NCBI GenBank assembly: GCA_005239165.1
Contig: RAPG01000011.1
Location: 62,001-126,000, forward strand
Direction: 5' to 3'
DNA: 64,000 nucleotides
Origin: Allopusillimonas ginsengisoli
Lineage (GTDB): Bacteria > Pseudomonadota > Gammaproteobacteria > Burkholderiales > Burkholderiaceae_B
Below, piece after piece: positions 35,588 through 43,791 of this stretch (within the stretch, counting starts at the first letter, position 1; every line of letters begins with the position of its first letter). The notes under the pieces are model-generated. The model made no database searches. It was not told where the DNA came from and saw nothing but the letters and a program-made list of their open reading frames with translations. Position numbers and translations under genes: made by a program.

Positions 35588-37633
35588 ATGGCTGAAGCCG
35601 AAGACGTCCTGCAGGACGCTGCGCGCCACGCCACCATTTACGCCCGCCAGCTGTGGCTGCGGCGACGCGGTGACCGCACCGAGGCAAGCCCGATTATTCT
35701 GGCTGAAGTATCACCCCGCCTTGACCTGCTGATTACCGCCATCTTCAACGACAGCCCCACGCTGCGCGTGGCCTCGCCGCCCGCCATCCCCACCGTACTA
35801 ACCAGACTATTCAGGCGACACGACATACGGCAATCACCCCACGCCGTGCCCGCCACCAACGGCACCCACATCTGGCTGCCCGGCAACGTCGGCACCACTG
35901 ACATGACCATTGCCCTGGAACGCTACCGCGCCATGGCACTGCTGCAAGCCATGCGACTGCAACGGGGCAGCGCCCAGGCTATTGCAGGCACGAGCTGCCC
36001 CATCACCAGCGCCCTGTATTTGATCCTGGAAGCCTACGCCTGCGACCAGGCCCTGGTCGCCACCCTGCCCGGCATGGCGCGCTCCATAGCCCACTTACGT
36101 GAGTGGGCTTTGAATGCCAGACCAGAGGTGGGGCGACAACCGCCCTTATGCCGTCCCATTGAAGGCTACGTGCGCTCGGTGCTGCAACAGCCTGTGAGCG
36201 GCGTTGTGCCCGGATTGCCCCTGTGTGAGACGCCAGAACAAAGCCTGAGCGCCGCACAGGCCTTGGCCCGAACCATGCTGAATAAAGCAGGCCCCAAAGC
36301 CAAACCCCCGCATACCCACGCCCTGCACAAAGACTGGTGGACGGGCGAGCTGCTGCCGCCCGATGACTTTGGCGAGCTTACGCAGCAGCAAGCGGGTGCT
36401 GATGAGGGCGACGATGAAAAGATAGACGCCTCGCGCAGCGCCCGCATGCAGCGCCGCCCCAAAGAACGCAAAGCCGAAGAAGGCGAGGACGACAACAACG
36501 ACCCCGGCATGATCATGGTGCAGCCCGGCGAACCACTGGAAAAAGCCGAAGACCCCATGGGCATGCAACGCCCCACAGACCGCGACCAACAGACATCTGC
36601 CGAAGACTACGCCGACGCCCTGTCAGAACTGCCCGAAGCACGCCTGATCACCAGCCCCGGCAAACCCAAAGAAGTGCTGCTGTCTGAAGACCCACCCGAC
36701 AAACGCAGCACCACCCAGACGGCACCCCAGGCCACCTCACTGGAAGCCTTGCACTACCCCGAGTGGGACTACCGCATCAACGGCTACCACCACCCCGGCG
36801 CCACCGTGCGCCTGCTTACCGCAGACCTGGGCCCCCAGGCCTGGATAGACAAAACCCTGGCCAGCCACAAAACCATACTGGACACCATACGCAAACGCTT
36901 TGAAATGCTGCGCGCCGACCGCCAGTTGCTGCGCCGCCAGCTGGACGGCGACGACATCGACCTGGATGCCTATATAGAAGGCGCGGCTGATGTGCGCGCT
37001 GGCCTGCCCATGCCGCAGGCCCTGTACCAGAAACAACGCACACAGGCCCGCGACATGGCCATCATGCTGCTGATCGACATAAGCGGGTCGACAGACTCTT
37101 ACCTTGCCGACCACCGCCGCATCATCGACGTAGAACGCGAAGCCCTGCTGCTGGTGGCCATTGCCCTGGACCGCATGGGCGAGCCCTATTCCATACAGGC
37201 GTTTTCAGGCAATGGCCCCGACCACGTTACCGTAAGCACGATTAAGGGCTTTACCGAAACCTACAACAACACCATCGCACAACGCATTGCAGCGCTCGAA
37301 CCCCAGCAATACACCCGCGCCGGCGCCGCACTGCGCCACGCCACAACCATGCTGATGAAGCAACCCGCCAAGCACCGATTGCTGCTACTGCTGTCAGACG
37401 GCAAACCCAACGACGTGGACCACTACGAAGGCCGCTACGGCGTCGAGGACATGCGCCGCGCCGTGGACGAAGCCAAAATGCAGGGTGTGTTCCCGTTTTG
37501 CCTGACCATAGACAGGCAGGCCGCCAAGTATTTGCCTGCAGTCTTTGGCGCACGGCAGTATGCGTTACTGAGCCGCCCCGAGGCTCTGCCGACGGTGCTG
37601 CTGGACTGGATGCGGCGGCTGGTTTCGTTGTGA
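35588..37633 (+). CDS. norD: NO reductase activation protein NorD (vWA domain)
   Basis: 681 residues, starting 22 bp after norQ with GAAGGAGCTG upstream. The C-terminal von Willebrand A domain (about 485-675) has the MIDAS motif DISGS (about 497-501) and a threonine/aspartate pair (TRAG, LSDGKPND). The middle (about 270-380) is an acidic, Lys/Asp-rich linker. NorD binds NorQ and is needed for an active NO reductase. Last gene of the nor operon. Confidence 0.92.
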   Translation: MAEAEDVLQDAARHATIYARQLWLRRRGDRTEASPIILAEVSPRLDLLITAIFNDSPTLRVASPPAIPTVLTRLFRRHDIRQSPHAVPATNGTHIWLPGNVGTTDMTIALERYRAMALLQAMRLQRGSAQAIAGTSCPITSALYLILEAYACDQALVATLPGMARSIAHLREWALNARPEVGRQPPLCRPIEGYVRSVLQQPVSGVVPGLPLCETPEQSLSAAQALARTMLNKAGPKAKPPHTHALHKDWWTGELLPPDDFGELTQQQAGADEGDDEKIDASRSARMQRRPKERKAEEGEDDNNDPGMIMVQPGEPLEKAEDPMGMQRPTDRDQQTSAEDYADALSELPEARLITSPGKPKEVLLSEDPPDKRSTTQTAPQATSLEALHYPEWDYRINGYHHPGATVRLLTADLGPQAWIDKTLASHKTILDTIRKRFEMLRADRQLLRRQLDGDDIDLDAYIEGAADVRAGLPMPQALYQKQRTQARDMAIMLLIDISGSTDSYLADHRRIIDVEREALLLVAIALDRMGEPYSIQAFSGNGPDHVTVSTIKGFTETYNNTIAQRIAALEPQQYTRAGAALRHATTMLMKQPAKHRLLLLLSDGKPNDVDHYEGRYGVEDMRRAVDEAKMQGVFPFCLTIDRQAAKYLPAVFGARQYALLSRPEALPTVLLDWMRRLVSL

Positions 37634-37656
37634 GATGGGGTGGTTTTGGGGCGCGC

Positions 37657-37685
37657 TGAACAAATTTTTATAGTGCGTATATAAT
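37657..37685 (+). promoter_or_regulatory. Promoter of the tRNA-Leu locus
   Basis: A -10 TATAAT at 37680-37685 and a -35-like TGAACA at 37657-37662, 17 bp apart. It is the only strong promoter seen upstream of both tRNA-Leu 5' halves, so one transcript should cover both. Confidence 0.6.
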
Positions 37686-37733
37686 TACGCCTTCCTGCCA
37701 CGTTCTGTGCTCCACAGAACGACTGTCTGAATT

Positions 37734-37772
37734 GCCCGGGTGGTGAAATTGGTAGACGCAGGGGACTCAAAA
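37734..37772 (+). pseudogene. Orphan 5' half of tRNA-Leu
   Basis: The first 36 nt are identical to the 5' exon region of the complete gene 234 bp downstream, from the acceptor strand through the anticodon loop. Here the text continues CTCAAAA, as in an intron-less tRNA, and diverges just past the loop, so no 3' half follows. No tRNA can form. The break at the anticodon loop is a usual crossover point for tyrosine integrases. Confidence 0.85.
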
Positions 37773-37967
37773 ATAGGGACTTCTACCTATTGCAGCATGA
37801 GTCAAACGCTCGCCAAACCGCTTGGGATAAGGGTTTTCAGGAATTTAGGACCTTGTAACGAAAGCACTGATTTTCGTTCTAGGAGCCAAATAGGAGCCAA
37901 ACGAATTCGTACCGGCTCCTAGCAGGTGGTAGTAAGTAGTAGTGAAGTAGGACTGCTTCACAATTTT
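37773..37967 (+). other. Spacer between the two tRNA-Leu 5' halves
   Basis: 195 bp with no gene. It includes AGGAGCCAAA twice in direct order (about 37880-37900) and the inverse GGCTCCTAG (about 37914-37922), as found at attachment regions of integrative elements. It might be the remainder of a lost element. Confidence 0.5.
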
Positions 37968-38298
37968 GCCCGGGTGGTGAAATTGGTAGACGCAGGGGAC
38001 TCAGACCAAATTTGAGCCCTCCGGGGGAAACTCCAGAGGTGAAGCCCGTCAAACTCGGCGAAGGCCCTGGACAATAAGTCCGAGCTAATACCGAGCCAAG
38101 CCCTGGAACCGAAAGGTTCTTCGGAAGGTGTAGAGAGCAGACGGCGGGCACCTAAAGCAAAGCGTTAACGCGATGCTATGGTGAAGGCGTGCTCCAGACC
38201 ACGAACGCCGTTCTTCGGAACGTCGGCGGTGAAAACCGAAGTGGTAAGAAAATCCCCCGCCGCAAGGCGTGCCGGTTCGATTCCGGCCCCGGGCACCA
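37968..38298 (+). tRNA. tRNA-Leu (anticodon CAA) interrupted by a group I intron
   Basis: 5' exon 37968-38002 (GCCCGGGTGGTGAAATTGG onward to GGGGACTC) and 3' exon 38249-38298 (AAAATCCCCCGCCGCAAGG onward, ending GGGCACCA with encoded CCA). Joined, they give an 85-nt class II tRNA: acceptor GCCCGGG/CCCGGGC, anticodon arm GGGGA-CTCAAAA-TCCCC (anticodon CAA), a long variable arm and a normal T arm. The intron sits between C34 and A35, the same place as in the cyanobacterial tRNA-Leu(UAA) intron. Exon boundaries are inferred from tRNA structure and the required intron-terminal G. Confidence 0.93.
38003..38248 (+). ncRNA. Group I intron (subgroup IC3-like), self-splicing candidate
   Basis: 246 nt, without an ORF. 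Core elements in order: guide sequence GAGCCCUCC (38014-38022) pairing with the 5' exon (P1); P3 38044-38050 with 38140-38149; P4 CUCGG 38054-38058 with CCGAG 38091-38095; P5-type hairpin GGAC/GUCC (38069-38081); P6a GAACC-GAAA-GGUUC (38106-38119), a GNRA loop; P7 AGCA/UGCU (38136-38139 and 38190-38193); P8 CACC/GGUG; and P9 with a UUCG tetraloop at 38211-38220. The segments GAAGGUGUAGAGA, GACGGC, CACCUAA and AUGGUGAAGGC match the Azoarcus tRNA-Ile intron closely. The last base is G. The exon base at the 5' splice site is C (C-G pair), not the usual U-G wobble. Confidence 0.92.
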
Positions 38299-38305
38299 AT
38301 TTCGG

Positions 38306-38345
38306 AAGGCCGTCTCTGTAATTACGCAGAGACGGCCTTTTTATT
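38306..38345 (+). terminator. Rho-independent terminator of the tRNA-Leu locus
   Basis: A perfect 13-bp stem AAGGCCGTCTCTG/CAGAGACGGCCTT with an 8-nt loop, followed by TTTTATTTTT, seven bases after the tRNA CCA. Confidence 0.93.
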
Positions 38346-38477
38346 TTTTATTGATCAAATTCAGAATTTGCGGTGAACAACGACCCTTTTCACCGCAATA
38401 ACTGCATCGAATACCCAACCTCAGCGACTCGTCTCCAGTAAGCGAAACAACTGGCTTAACAATAGCAGGATTCAACC

Positions 38478-39413
38478 CTATGCAGATACGGGACGCTTAT
38501 GGGAACTCCATGCTGGATCTGACTCAAACAGCTTCGCTATCCATTTAACGAAAACTTGCACGCGTGTAGAAAGCTGGTGTGTTTGAGGATAAACGACTGA
38601 CATCGGCATGCTGGCCATATTCCAGTGAGGCAGAATTTCGACTAACACATCACCCGCAAGAAGATGCTGAACTTCTGCTCGCGGCAAGGCAGCTATTCCC
38701 AAGCCTGCAACAGCTCCGGCAGTGACGGCACTTCCATTGTTGAAAAAAATATGTGGCGGGTAATCTATAAGATGGTTTTCGCGGTTTTTATGTAGGCTGG
38801 CTACAAATCGTTTACCTGTTCCTGGAAACTGAAATCCGAGATGCCTATGCGTTGCTAGCTGGGACGGGTCAGTAATCAAAGAATGCGCACTCAGATAGGC
38901 TGGTGAGGCGCACAAGCAAAAGTGCATCTGCCCGACACTTCGAGCAATAAGATCCTGATCAGCAACTTCCCCACCCCGGATGGCACAATCAACTCCCTCC
39001 TGCATCAGGCCCACGACACGCTCACTACAACCAATATCGAGATGAATTTCTGGATACTTATCCGTAAAGTCACGCAGAGCAGGGATCACCAAGTTAATAC
39101 CTACAGGAGAAGGCATCTCAACCACTACCCTGCCTCGTACTACACTGCGACTCATGGAGATGGAGGCTTCCAGATCATCAATATCGTCTACGGCTTTTCG
39201 CGCTCGCTGGTAGTAAGCAAGTCCTTCGTTGGTGGGGTACACCTTTCGCGTACTGCGATGGAGCAATTTGACCGCTAACAGCCGCTCTAGCGCCTGTATT
39301 TGCCCCGAAATCGTTGTGTTTGCAATGTTCAGGGAATCTGCAGCCCGGACGAAGCTGCCGAATTCAACAATGCGACAAAAGGCGCGCATTGCCTCAATAC
39401 GATCTAAAGCCAT
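38478..39413 (-). CDS. LysR-family transcriptional regulator
   Basis: 311 residues. The N-terminal winged helix (MALDRIEAMRAFCRIVEFGSF; helix-turn-helix at about 16-40) and a C-terminal effector-binding domain are complete. The sequence resembles the large CrgA/YafC-like subgroup. It is divergently transcribed from a cupin/AhpD-like pair, the usual arrangement for a LysR regulator and its target. The AT-rich 110-bp divergent region should hold the operators. The inducer is unknown. Confidence 0.9.
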   Translation of the reverse strand: MALDRIEAMRAFCRIVEFGSFVRAADSLNIANTTISGQIQALERLLAVKLLHRSTRKVYPTNEGLAYYQRARKAVDDIDDLEASISMSRSVVRGRVVVEMPSPVGINLVIPALRDFTDKYPEIHLDIGCSERVVGLMQEGVDCAIRGGEVADQDLIARSVGQMHFCLCASPAYLSAHSLITDPSQLATHRHLGFQFPGTGKRFVASLHKNRENHLIDYPPHIFFNNGSAVTAGAVAGLGIAALPRAEVQHLLAGDVLVEILPHWNMASMPMSVVYPQTHQLSTRVQVFVKWIAKLFESDPAWSSHKRPVSA

Positions 39414-39526
39414 ATTGTACGATTATTCGGTTAAATAAAACGATATTACTATCTTTATACGGATACTGTAATCATATAAAGTAGTCATCAACTTCCCTTT
39501 GGCGTGATATCTATAGGTGAAAAATG

Positions 39527-39952
39527 ATGAATATCCAAATTAACCGTAGTCTGGTTGCTGCACTCTGCTCTGCCACGATGCTGCTGGCAGTCAGTCCTGC
39601 TTGGACTCATGAAAACGACGAACGAGTTATCGTCAACTTTGAGCAAGCGATTCCGAATATCCCTGGCAAGTCACTGATTGCTGTTGAAGTTGAATATGCG
39701 CCCGGGGCTGCGTCTGTACCTCATTTTCACGCCAAGTCCGCCTTTATTTATGCGTATGTAGTGTCAGGTGCCATTGAGTCCAAGGTCAATGACGAGAAAG
39801 TGCGTATCTATCGTGCGGGCGACAGCTGGTCCGAGCCTCCTGGCGCTTCTCACTCGATCAGTCGTAATGCAAGCAAGACCGACTCAGCAAAACTGCTAGC
39901 GGTTTTCGTGGTGGATAGCACAGATAAAGTGCTTACCGCAGCCAGCCATTAA
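39527..39952 (+). CDS. Exported cupin-domain protein
   Basis: 141 residues from ATG 39527 (AGGTGA six bases upstream; ATG 39524 is the alternative). A signal peptide ending in SPAWT-HE precedes a single cupin_2 barrel with the metal-site motif VPHFHAKSAFIYAYVVSGAIE and the second motif around GDSWSEPPGASHSIS. Periplasmic single cupins of this type are linked to oxidative or electrophile stress loci. Four bases separate it from the reading frame of the AhpD-like gene, so the two form an operon. Confidence 0.85.
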   Translation: MNIQINRSLVAALCSATMLLAVSPAWTHENDERVIVNFEQAIPNIPGKSLIAVEVEYAPGAASVPHFHAKSAFIYAYVVSGAIESKVNDEKVRIYRAGDSWSEPPGASHSISRNASKTDSAKLLAVFVVDSTDKVLTAASH

Positions 39953-39971
39953 CTTATTGAATGGAGTCGAC

Positions 39972-40421
39972 ATGACAATACGCATTGACTACAACCAAAT
40001 TGCTCCCGGTGCTTCGGCGGCCTTAGGCGGTGTCTATGGCTACGTAATGAAAAGCGGTCTGCGAGCCGACCTGATTGAACTGGTATATCTAAGGGTTTCG
40101 CAAATCAACAACTGCGCTTTTTGTCTGGACATGCACACCCGCGATTTGTTGAAAAAGGGCGCGAAGGTCGAGAAGCTGGCCTTGGTTCAAGCCTGGGCCG
40201 AAGCTGGACAGCTTTTTGATGTACGTGAGCGTGCCGCTTTGGCATGGGCCGAGTCCGTAACGGAGATCGCCACAACAGGAGCGTCAGATGAAGACTATGA
40301 AAATGCTCGATCTGTCTTCAGCGAAAAGGAGCTAGTAGATCTCACCTTAGCAATCAGCCTGATGAATGCCTACAACCGGATGGCTATCAGTTTCCGCAAT
40401 ACTCCAAAGGCTGCTGAATAA
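39972..40421 (+). CDS. Carboxymuconolactone decarboxylase/AhpD-like protein
   Basis: 149 residues from ATG 39972 (TGGAG upstream). The redox motif is INNCAFCLDMHTRDL (CxxC with His four residues after), the alkylhydroperoxidase AhpD signature at about residues 45-59. Proteins of this kind reduce peroxides or act on small electrophiles. Expected to be under the control of the divergent LysR gene. The substrate is unknown. Confidence 0.88.
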   Translation: MTIRIDYNQIAPGASAALGGVYGYVMKSGLRADLIELVYLRVSQINNCAFCLDMHTRDLLKKGAKVEKLALVQAWAEAGQLFDVRERAALAWAESVTEIATTGASDEDYENARSVFSEKELVDLTLAISLMNAYNRMAISFRNTPKAAE

Positions 40422-40434
40422 AGCACTTTTGAAG

Positions 40435-40460
40435 CGAACCTCTTGCGAGCGGTTTTTTCC
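40435..40460 (+). terminator. Possible terminator after the AhpD-like gene
   Basis: An imperfect AACC...GGTT hairpin ending in six T residues (GCGGTTTTTTCC), just downstream of the stop. The stem is short, so this is tentative. Confidence 0.45.
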
Positions 40461-40563
40461 TGAGGTGGATTACCGAGTCAGCGCTGTGCTCGGTTGACGC
40501 AGAAACATCGAAAGACACCACTGGCATCAATCAGTCAATCTATTGTTATCGTCAAGCTACGAT

Positions 40564-40779
40564 TTATAGGCATTTCTTAAACCCTCGATCCCCAGCCATA
40601 AACGCTTCCAGCATGTGTGGGATCAATGTCACGGAATCAACAGCTTCCCCATAGGTCTGGGAATACAGGGTGGCGTAGCGCTCCAACTCAGCTTTCAGGC
40701 TGGACGAGCATGTGAAAGTCAGTTTGACGGTTTCAGTCTTGGGTAGCGGCCCCAGCCGCAGCTTTTTGGTGGTATTCAT
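40564..40779 (-). CDS. DUF2274 protein at the end of the trb operon
   Basis: 71 residues, rich in helix with a KLRLGPLPKTETVKL start typical of DUF2274. It is a constant companion of trbI in Tn4371-type conjugative elements, overlapping its stop (ATGA, 4 bp). Function unknown; the fold looks like a ribbon-helix-helix DNA-binding protein. Confidence 0.85.
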   Translation of the reverse strand: MNTTKKLRLGPLPKTETVKLTFTCSSSLKAELERYATLYSQTYGEAVDSVTLIPHMLEAFMAGDRGFKKCL

Positions 40780-42083
40780 TGCGAGGCTCCCTTGTTGAAG
40801 AAAAGTGGTTGGTAAGGTCGCAGCACCAGATCCCTGTTGACGATGATCCGCACCGGCAGCCCGGGCCGGCTGGTCAATGTAGGCTGGATATTCATGTTGC
40901 GTCGGGTCATTTCCTGGCCAACTTGATTGATGCTGTCCTGGGCGCTGTCGCGTCCGGCGATAATGATGCGGTCGCCGTCCTGGCGGTTCTCCGGTGCAGC
41001 CAGTTCAGCGCCGACGCCCAGCAACGTGGTAAGCACGGCACCGCCAATGATGCGATCCCAATGCCAGTCCACTTCATCTTCCAAACCGGCGTAGCCCGCC
41101 GGGTCGGCGCCGACGAGGTTATCCAGCGTGAGTGACGAGGTATCGGGCAGGATGATGCGGTTCCACACGACCTGCACCCGACTTTGGCCGTAGCTGACCT
41201 GGCTGTTGTAGCGACCCAGAATGCGCGAGCCTTGCGGAATCAGTAGATGCGTGCCGGTAGCTGAGTCGTAGACTGGCTCGGTGACGGTGCCGATCACATC
41301 GCCGGGAAGATCGGACTTGATGCCAGTGACCAAGGCGGCGGCGATGACCGTCCCGGCCATGACTTGATAAGGCGAGGCGGGTAATTGCAGGTTTCCGGAG
41401 TTACGGGTTTCCGTGGAGCCGGATTGCAAGAAAGCTTCTTTCTGGTCTTGCCGGTTCTGTGCGGCTGCGAGGTCGCTAGATTGTGCTGCCGTCGATGCTG
41501 GGCCAGCGGCCAGCGGGTCGAAGCCGGCCAAGGTGTTGTTTATGCTTGGCGCGACAGGCATAGCTTGCGCTACTGTCGCCGTAGGTTGGCTGGACTGGCC
41601 CTGGCCGGTACGGAAGAACACCGATGATGCGGCCGCCGCATCAGCTTCCTTGCGCCGTGCTTCCCGTTCGGCCGCTTCAGCATCCACGCCAGGCGGCGCA
41701 TAGGTAGCGACCGCTGGCTGTTGCGCGTTTACGATGGCTGGCCCTAGATCACCGGGAAGCGGCGGCCCTAGCTCCGGCACGTCGGGCGGCCCCTCTGGGG
41801 CGTGCAGCATGGAATAATCCGCCGGCAGTGCATCGAGTCCTTCCGACTTCGATACCCGGTCTACGTTGTAAAGCTCGGTCTGTGTGCCTGCACTGCGTCG
41901 GTGCGGTTGCAGCGACCAGATCGTGGCACCCAATACCGCCACCGACAGGCCGCCCACGAGCATGGCCAGCGTGCGCCGGTTCAGCCGTGTGACAGGTCGA
42001 GGCTGGGCGCGTAGTGTGACCGTTTCGGGGGCCACCTTATTAGTCGGTGGCACGGTCTGATCGGCGGTTTCTTCCTGGCTCAT
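40776..42083 (-). CDS. trbI: TrbI (VirB10-type outer-membrane core protein)
   Basis: 435 residues. A cytoplasmic N-terminus, one inner-membrane helix (about 38-60), a proline-rich periplasmic linker and the C-terminal VirB10 beta-barrel domain (from about 240; DLPGDVIGTVTEPVYDSATGTHLLIPQGSRI). It spans both membranes and opens the type IV secretion channel. It follows trbG by two bases in the single minus-strand transfer operon. Confidence 0.93.
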   Translation of the reverse strand: MSQEETADQTVPPTNKVAPETVTLRAQPRPVTRLNRRTLAMLVGGLSVAVLGATIWSLQPHRRSAGTQTELYNVDRVSKSEGLDALPADYSMLHAPEGPPDVPELGPPLPGDLGPAIVNAQQPAVATYAPPGVDAEAAEREARRKEADAAAASSVFFRTGQGQSSQPTATVAQAMPVAPSINNTLAGFDPLAAGPASTAAQSSDLAAAQNRQDQKEAFLQSGSTETRNSGNLQLPASPYQVMAGTVIAAALVTGIKSDLPGDVIGTVTEPVYDSATGTHLLIPQGSRILGRYNSQVSYGQSRVQVVWNRIILPDTSSLTLDNLVGADPAGYAGLEDEVDWHWDRIIGGAVLTTLLGVGAELAAPENRQDGDRIIIAGRDSAQDSINQVGQEMTRRNMNIQPTLTSRPGLPVRIIVNRDLVLRPYQPLFFNKGASQ

Positions 42084-42085
42084 GC

Positions 42086-43078
42086 TTAGTTCCTCCGTGA
42101 CGCGCCATCGGTACGCTCAATCCGTACCACCTCGCCCCGATCACCGCCCAGGCGCAGTTCCGCAGCGCCGAACAGCCGATCCACAATGTAGTACGGCGAA
42201 CGGAAGCGGTAATTCACCAGTTGTCCGTCGCCTTCAGCGCCGATCACAAAGAGCGGCGGCAGCTCGCCCTGGGCGATGCCTACCGGAAACTGGATATAAA
42301 CCTTCTGCCCGTCATCAAAGGCGCGCAGCGGCTTCCAGGGAGGATTGCTGCCGCTGACCGCGTAACGAAAGCGCAGGTTTCCCAGCGCCAGCCCCGTATC
42401 CACCGGCGCGGCGGCTTGCGCGGCCTGGTTCTGGCGCTGCAACGCCAGCATCCGGTCTTTCGGGTACTCCCAAGACACGGATGCCATCCACGTTTTTTCA
42501 GTGGAAGTCAGTTCCAGCAAGTATGTGCGGCGGCTGGTGGTGATAACGAGGTTCGTCTTCAGGCTAGAGCGGATGGGTTTAACCAGCACATTGACTCGCA
42601 AATCCGCGCCGCTGCCGCTGGAGGTATCCCCCACAATCCAGCGCACGGTATCGCCTGCGGCGACTGTCACCAGCTCCTCGCCCGGCTGCAGTGCGATGAC
42701 TGTCACACGCCCCACACCCGTATAGAGTTGATAAAGCGCTCCGTCGCTGTAGGGCCAGACCTGGATGGCATTGACGTAGCCCTCGCGCGTAGGTGCCACC
42801 CGTGCTTCGGCATTCGCACGAGACACCCGCACGGTTTCATCTTTGGGTTCCGGCGTCGGCTTGCCGCCATCCGTGCCCGGCAAGGGCTTCAGTTGCGCCG
42901 GCAATGCCAGAGGTTCAGGCACGGCAATCACTTCAACCGGACTGGGCGGCTCGGGCAGCAGTTCGGCCTGTACCGGCTCATCAAGCGAGATGGCCGGTGG
43001 CGGTTTGCCCTGGGTGGCGCAACCCGCCAGGACAATCAGGGTCAACGGCAAGGTGTAAAAGCGGATAGATGGTGTCAT
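42086..43078 (-). CDS. trbG: TrbG (VirB9-type lipoprotein)
   Basis: 330 residues beginning with a lipoprotein signal ending in LAGC (Cys at about 19), a proline-rich spacer, and the CagX/VirB9 domain (about 90-330), with the outer-membrane-facing C-terminus EVVRIERTDGA. Forms the core complex with TrbI. It overlaps trbF by four bases. Confidence 0.92.
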   Translation of the reverse strand: MTPSIRFYTLPLTLIVLAGCATQGKPPPAISLDEPVQAELLPEPPSPVEVIAVPEPLALPAQLKPLPGTDGGKPTPEPKDETVRVSRANAEARVAPTREGYVNAIQVWPYSDGALYQLYTGVGRVTVIALQPGEELVTVAAGDTVRWIVGDTSSGSGADLRVNVLVKPIRSSLKTNLVITTSRRTYLLELTSTEKTWMASVSWEYPKDRMLALQRQNQAAQAAAPVDTGLALGNLRFRYAVSGSNPPWKPLRAFDDGQKVYIQFPVGIAQGELPPLFVIGAEGDGQLVNYRFRSPYYIVDRLFGAAELRLGGDRGEVVRIERTDGASRRN

Positions 43079-43779
43079 CGCTGGGCTCCTTCAGATGAAT
43101 CCAGTTCACGGCTCCACGACAGGCCATTGACGTAAAGCCCCAGGGGGTTTTTGCGCAAGCGTGCTTCGGTGCGCGGCGGTTGATGCACGATGGACACCAC
43201 CGCCGTCCAGCGTTCCAGACCGGCAGACGCGCCATTGACGTAGCGGCGTTCTGTCCAGCGCACGTTGAAGGACGTGTCGCTGGCCCGCACGACGCTGGTG
43301 ATCTGCACCGTTACCGATTCTTTGCCGATGCGGGTGAAGGGATCATTCACCCTGGCGTAGTCATTAAGGACGGCAGCGCCCTTGTCAGTGGTGTAGTCGT
43401 AGGCATCCAGCCAGTTTTGACGCACCACGATCGGATCAATAGACAACGAACGCACCAAACCAATGAAGCGGGCGAGTTGGTGGGCGATCTGTGCATCGTT
43501 GGGCAGGTACGGCGTGGCGGCTTCGCCCACCGCGCGCACCTGACCCGCGTTATCCACCTCCACGACATAGGGCGTGACGATGGATTGCGCCGAGCGCCAC
43601 ACCAGGCCACCGGCCATGAGTAGCGCCAGCAGCAAGCACCCGAAAGCCATCAACCGCCAGTTCCTGGCTTGCACACGGGCCGAACCGATACGGTCATCCC
43701 AGACCTGGGCGGCGGATTGGTAAGGTGTCGCCGGTTGCGGCGATTCGGCATAACGTACCAGCGGTCGTTTGAAACGCAT
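43075..43779 (-). CDS. trbF: TrbF (VirB8-type inner-membrane protein)
   Basis: 234 residues: a short cytoplasmic leader, one membrane helix (about 42-64, LMAFGCLLLALLMAGGLVW) and a periplasmic NTF2-like VirB8 domain. An assembly factor of the transfer channel. It lies 12 bp after the trbL stop. Confidence 0.92.
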   Translation of the reverse strand: MRFKRPLVRYAESPQPATPYQSAAQVWDDRIGSARVQARNWRLMAFGCLLLALLMAGGLVWRSAQSIVTPYVVEVDNAGQVRAVGEAATPYLPNDAQIAHQLARFIGLVRSLSIDPIVVRQNWLDAYDYTTDKGAAVLNDYARVNDPFTRIGKESVTVQITSVVRASDTSFNVRWTERRYVNGASAGLERWTAVVSIVHQPPRTEARLRKNPLGLYVNGLSWSRELDSSEGAQR

Positions 43780-43791
43780 GGGATTGTCTCC

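Noticed and set aside
35588..37633. Several long minus-strand frames opposite norD.
   Set aside because: Shadow frames of a GC-rich gene; norD is well supported on the plus strand.
37740..37922. A 60-residue plus-strand frame through the tRNA-Leu 5' half and spacer.
   Set aside because: It overlaps tRNA sequence and has no coding character.
40422..40563. Search for an attachment repeat marking the end of the conjugative element after DUF2274.
   Set aside because: No copy of the tRNA-Leu 3' end or any convincing direct repeat seen here.
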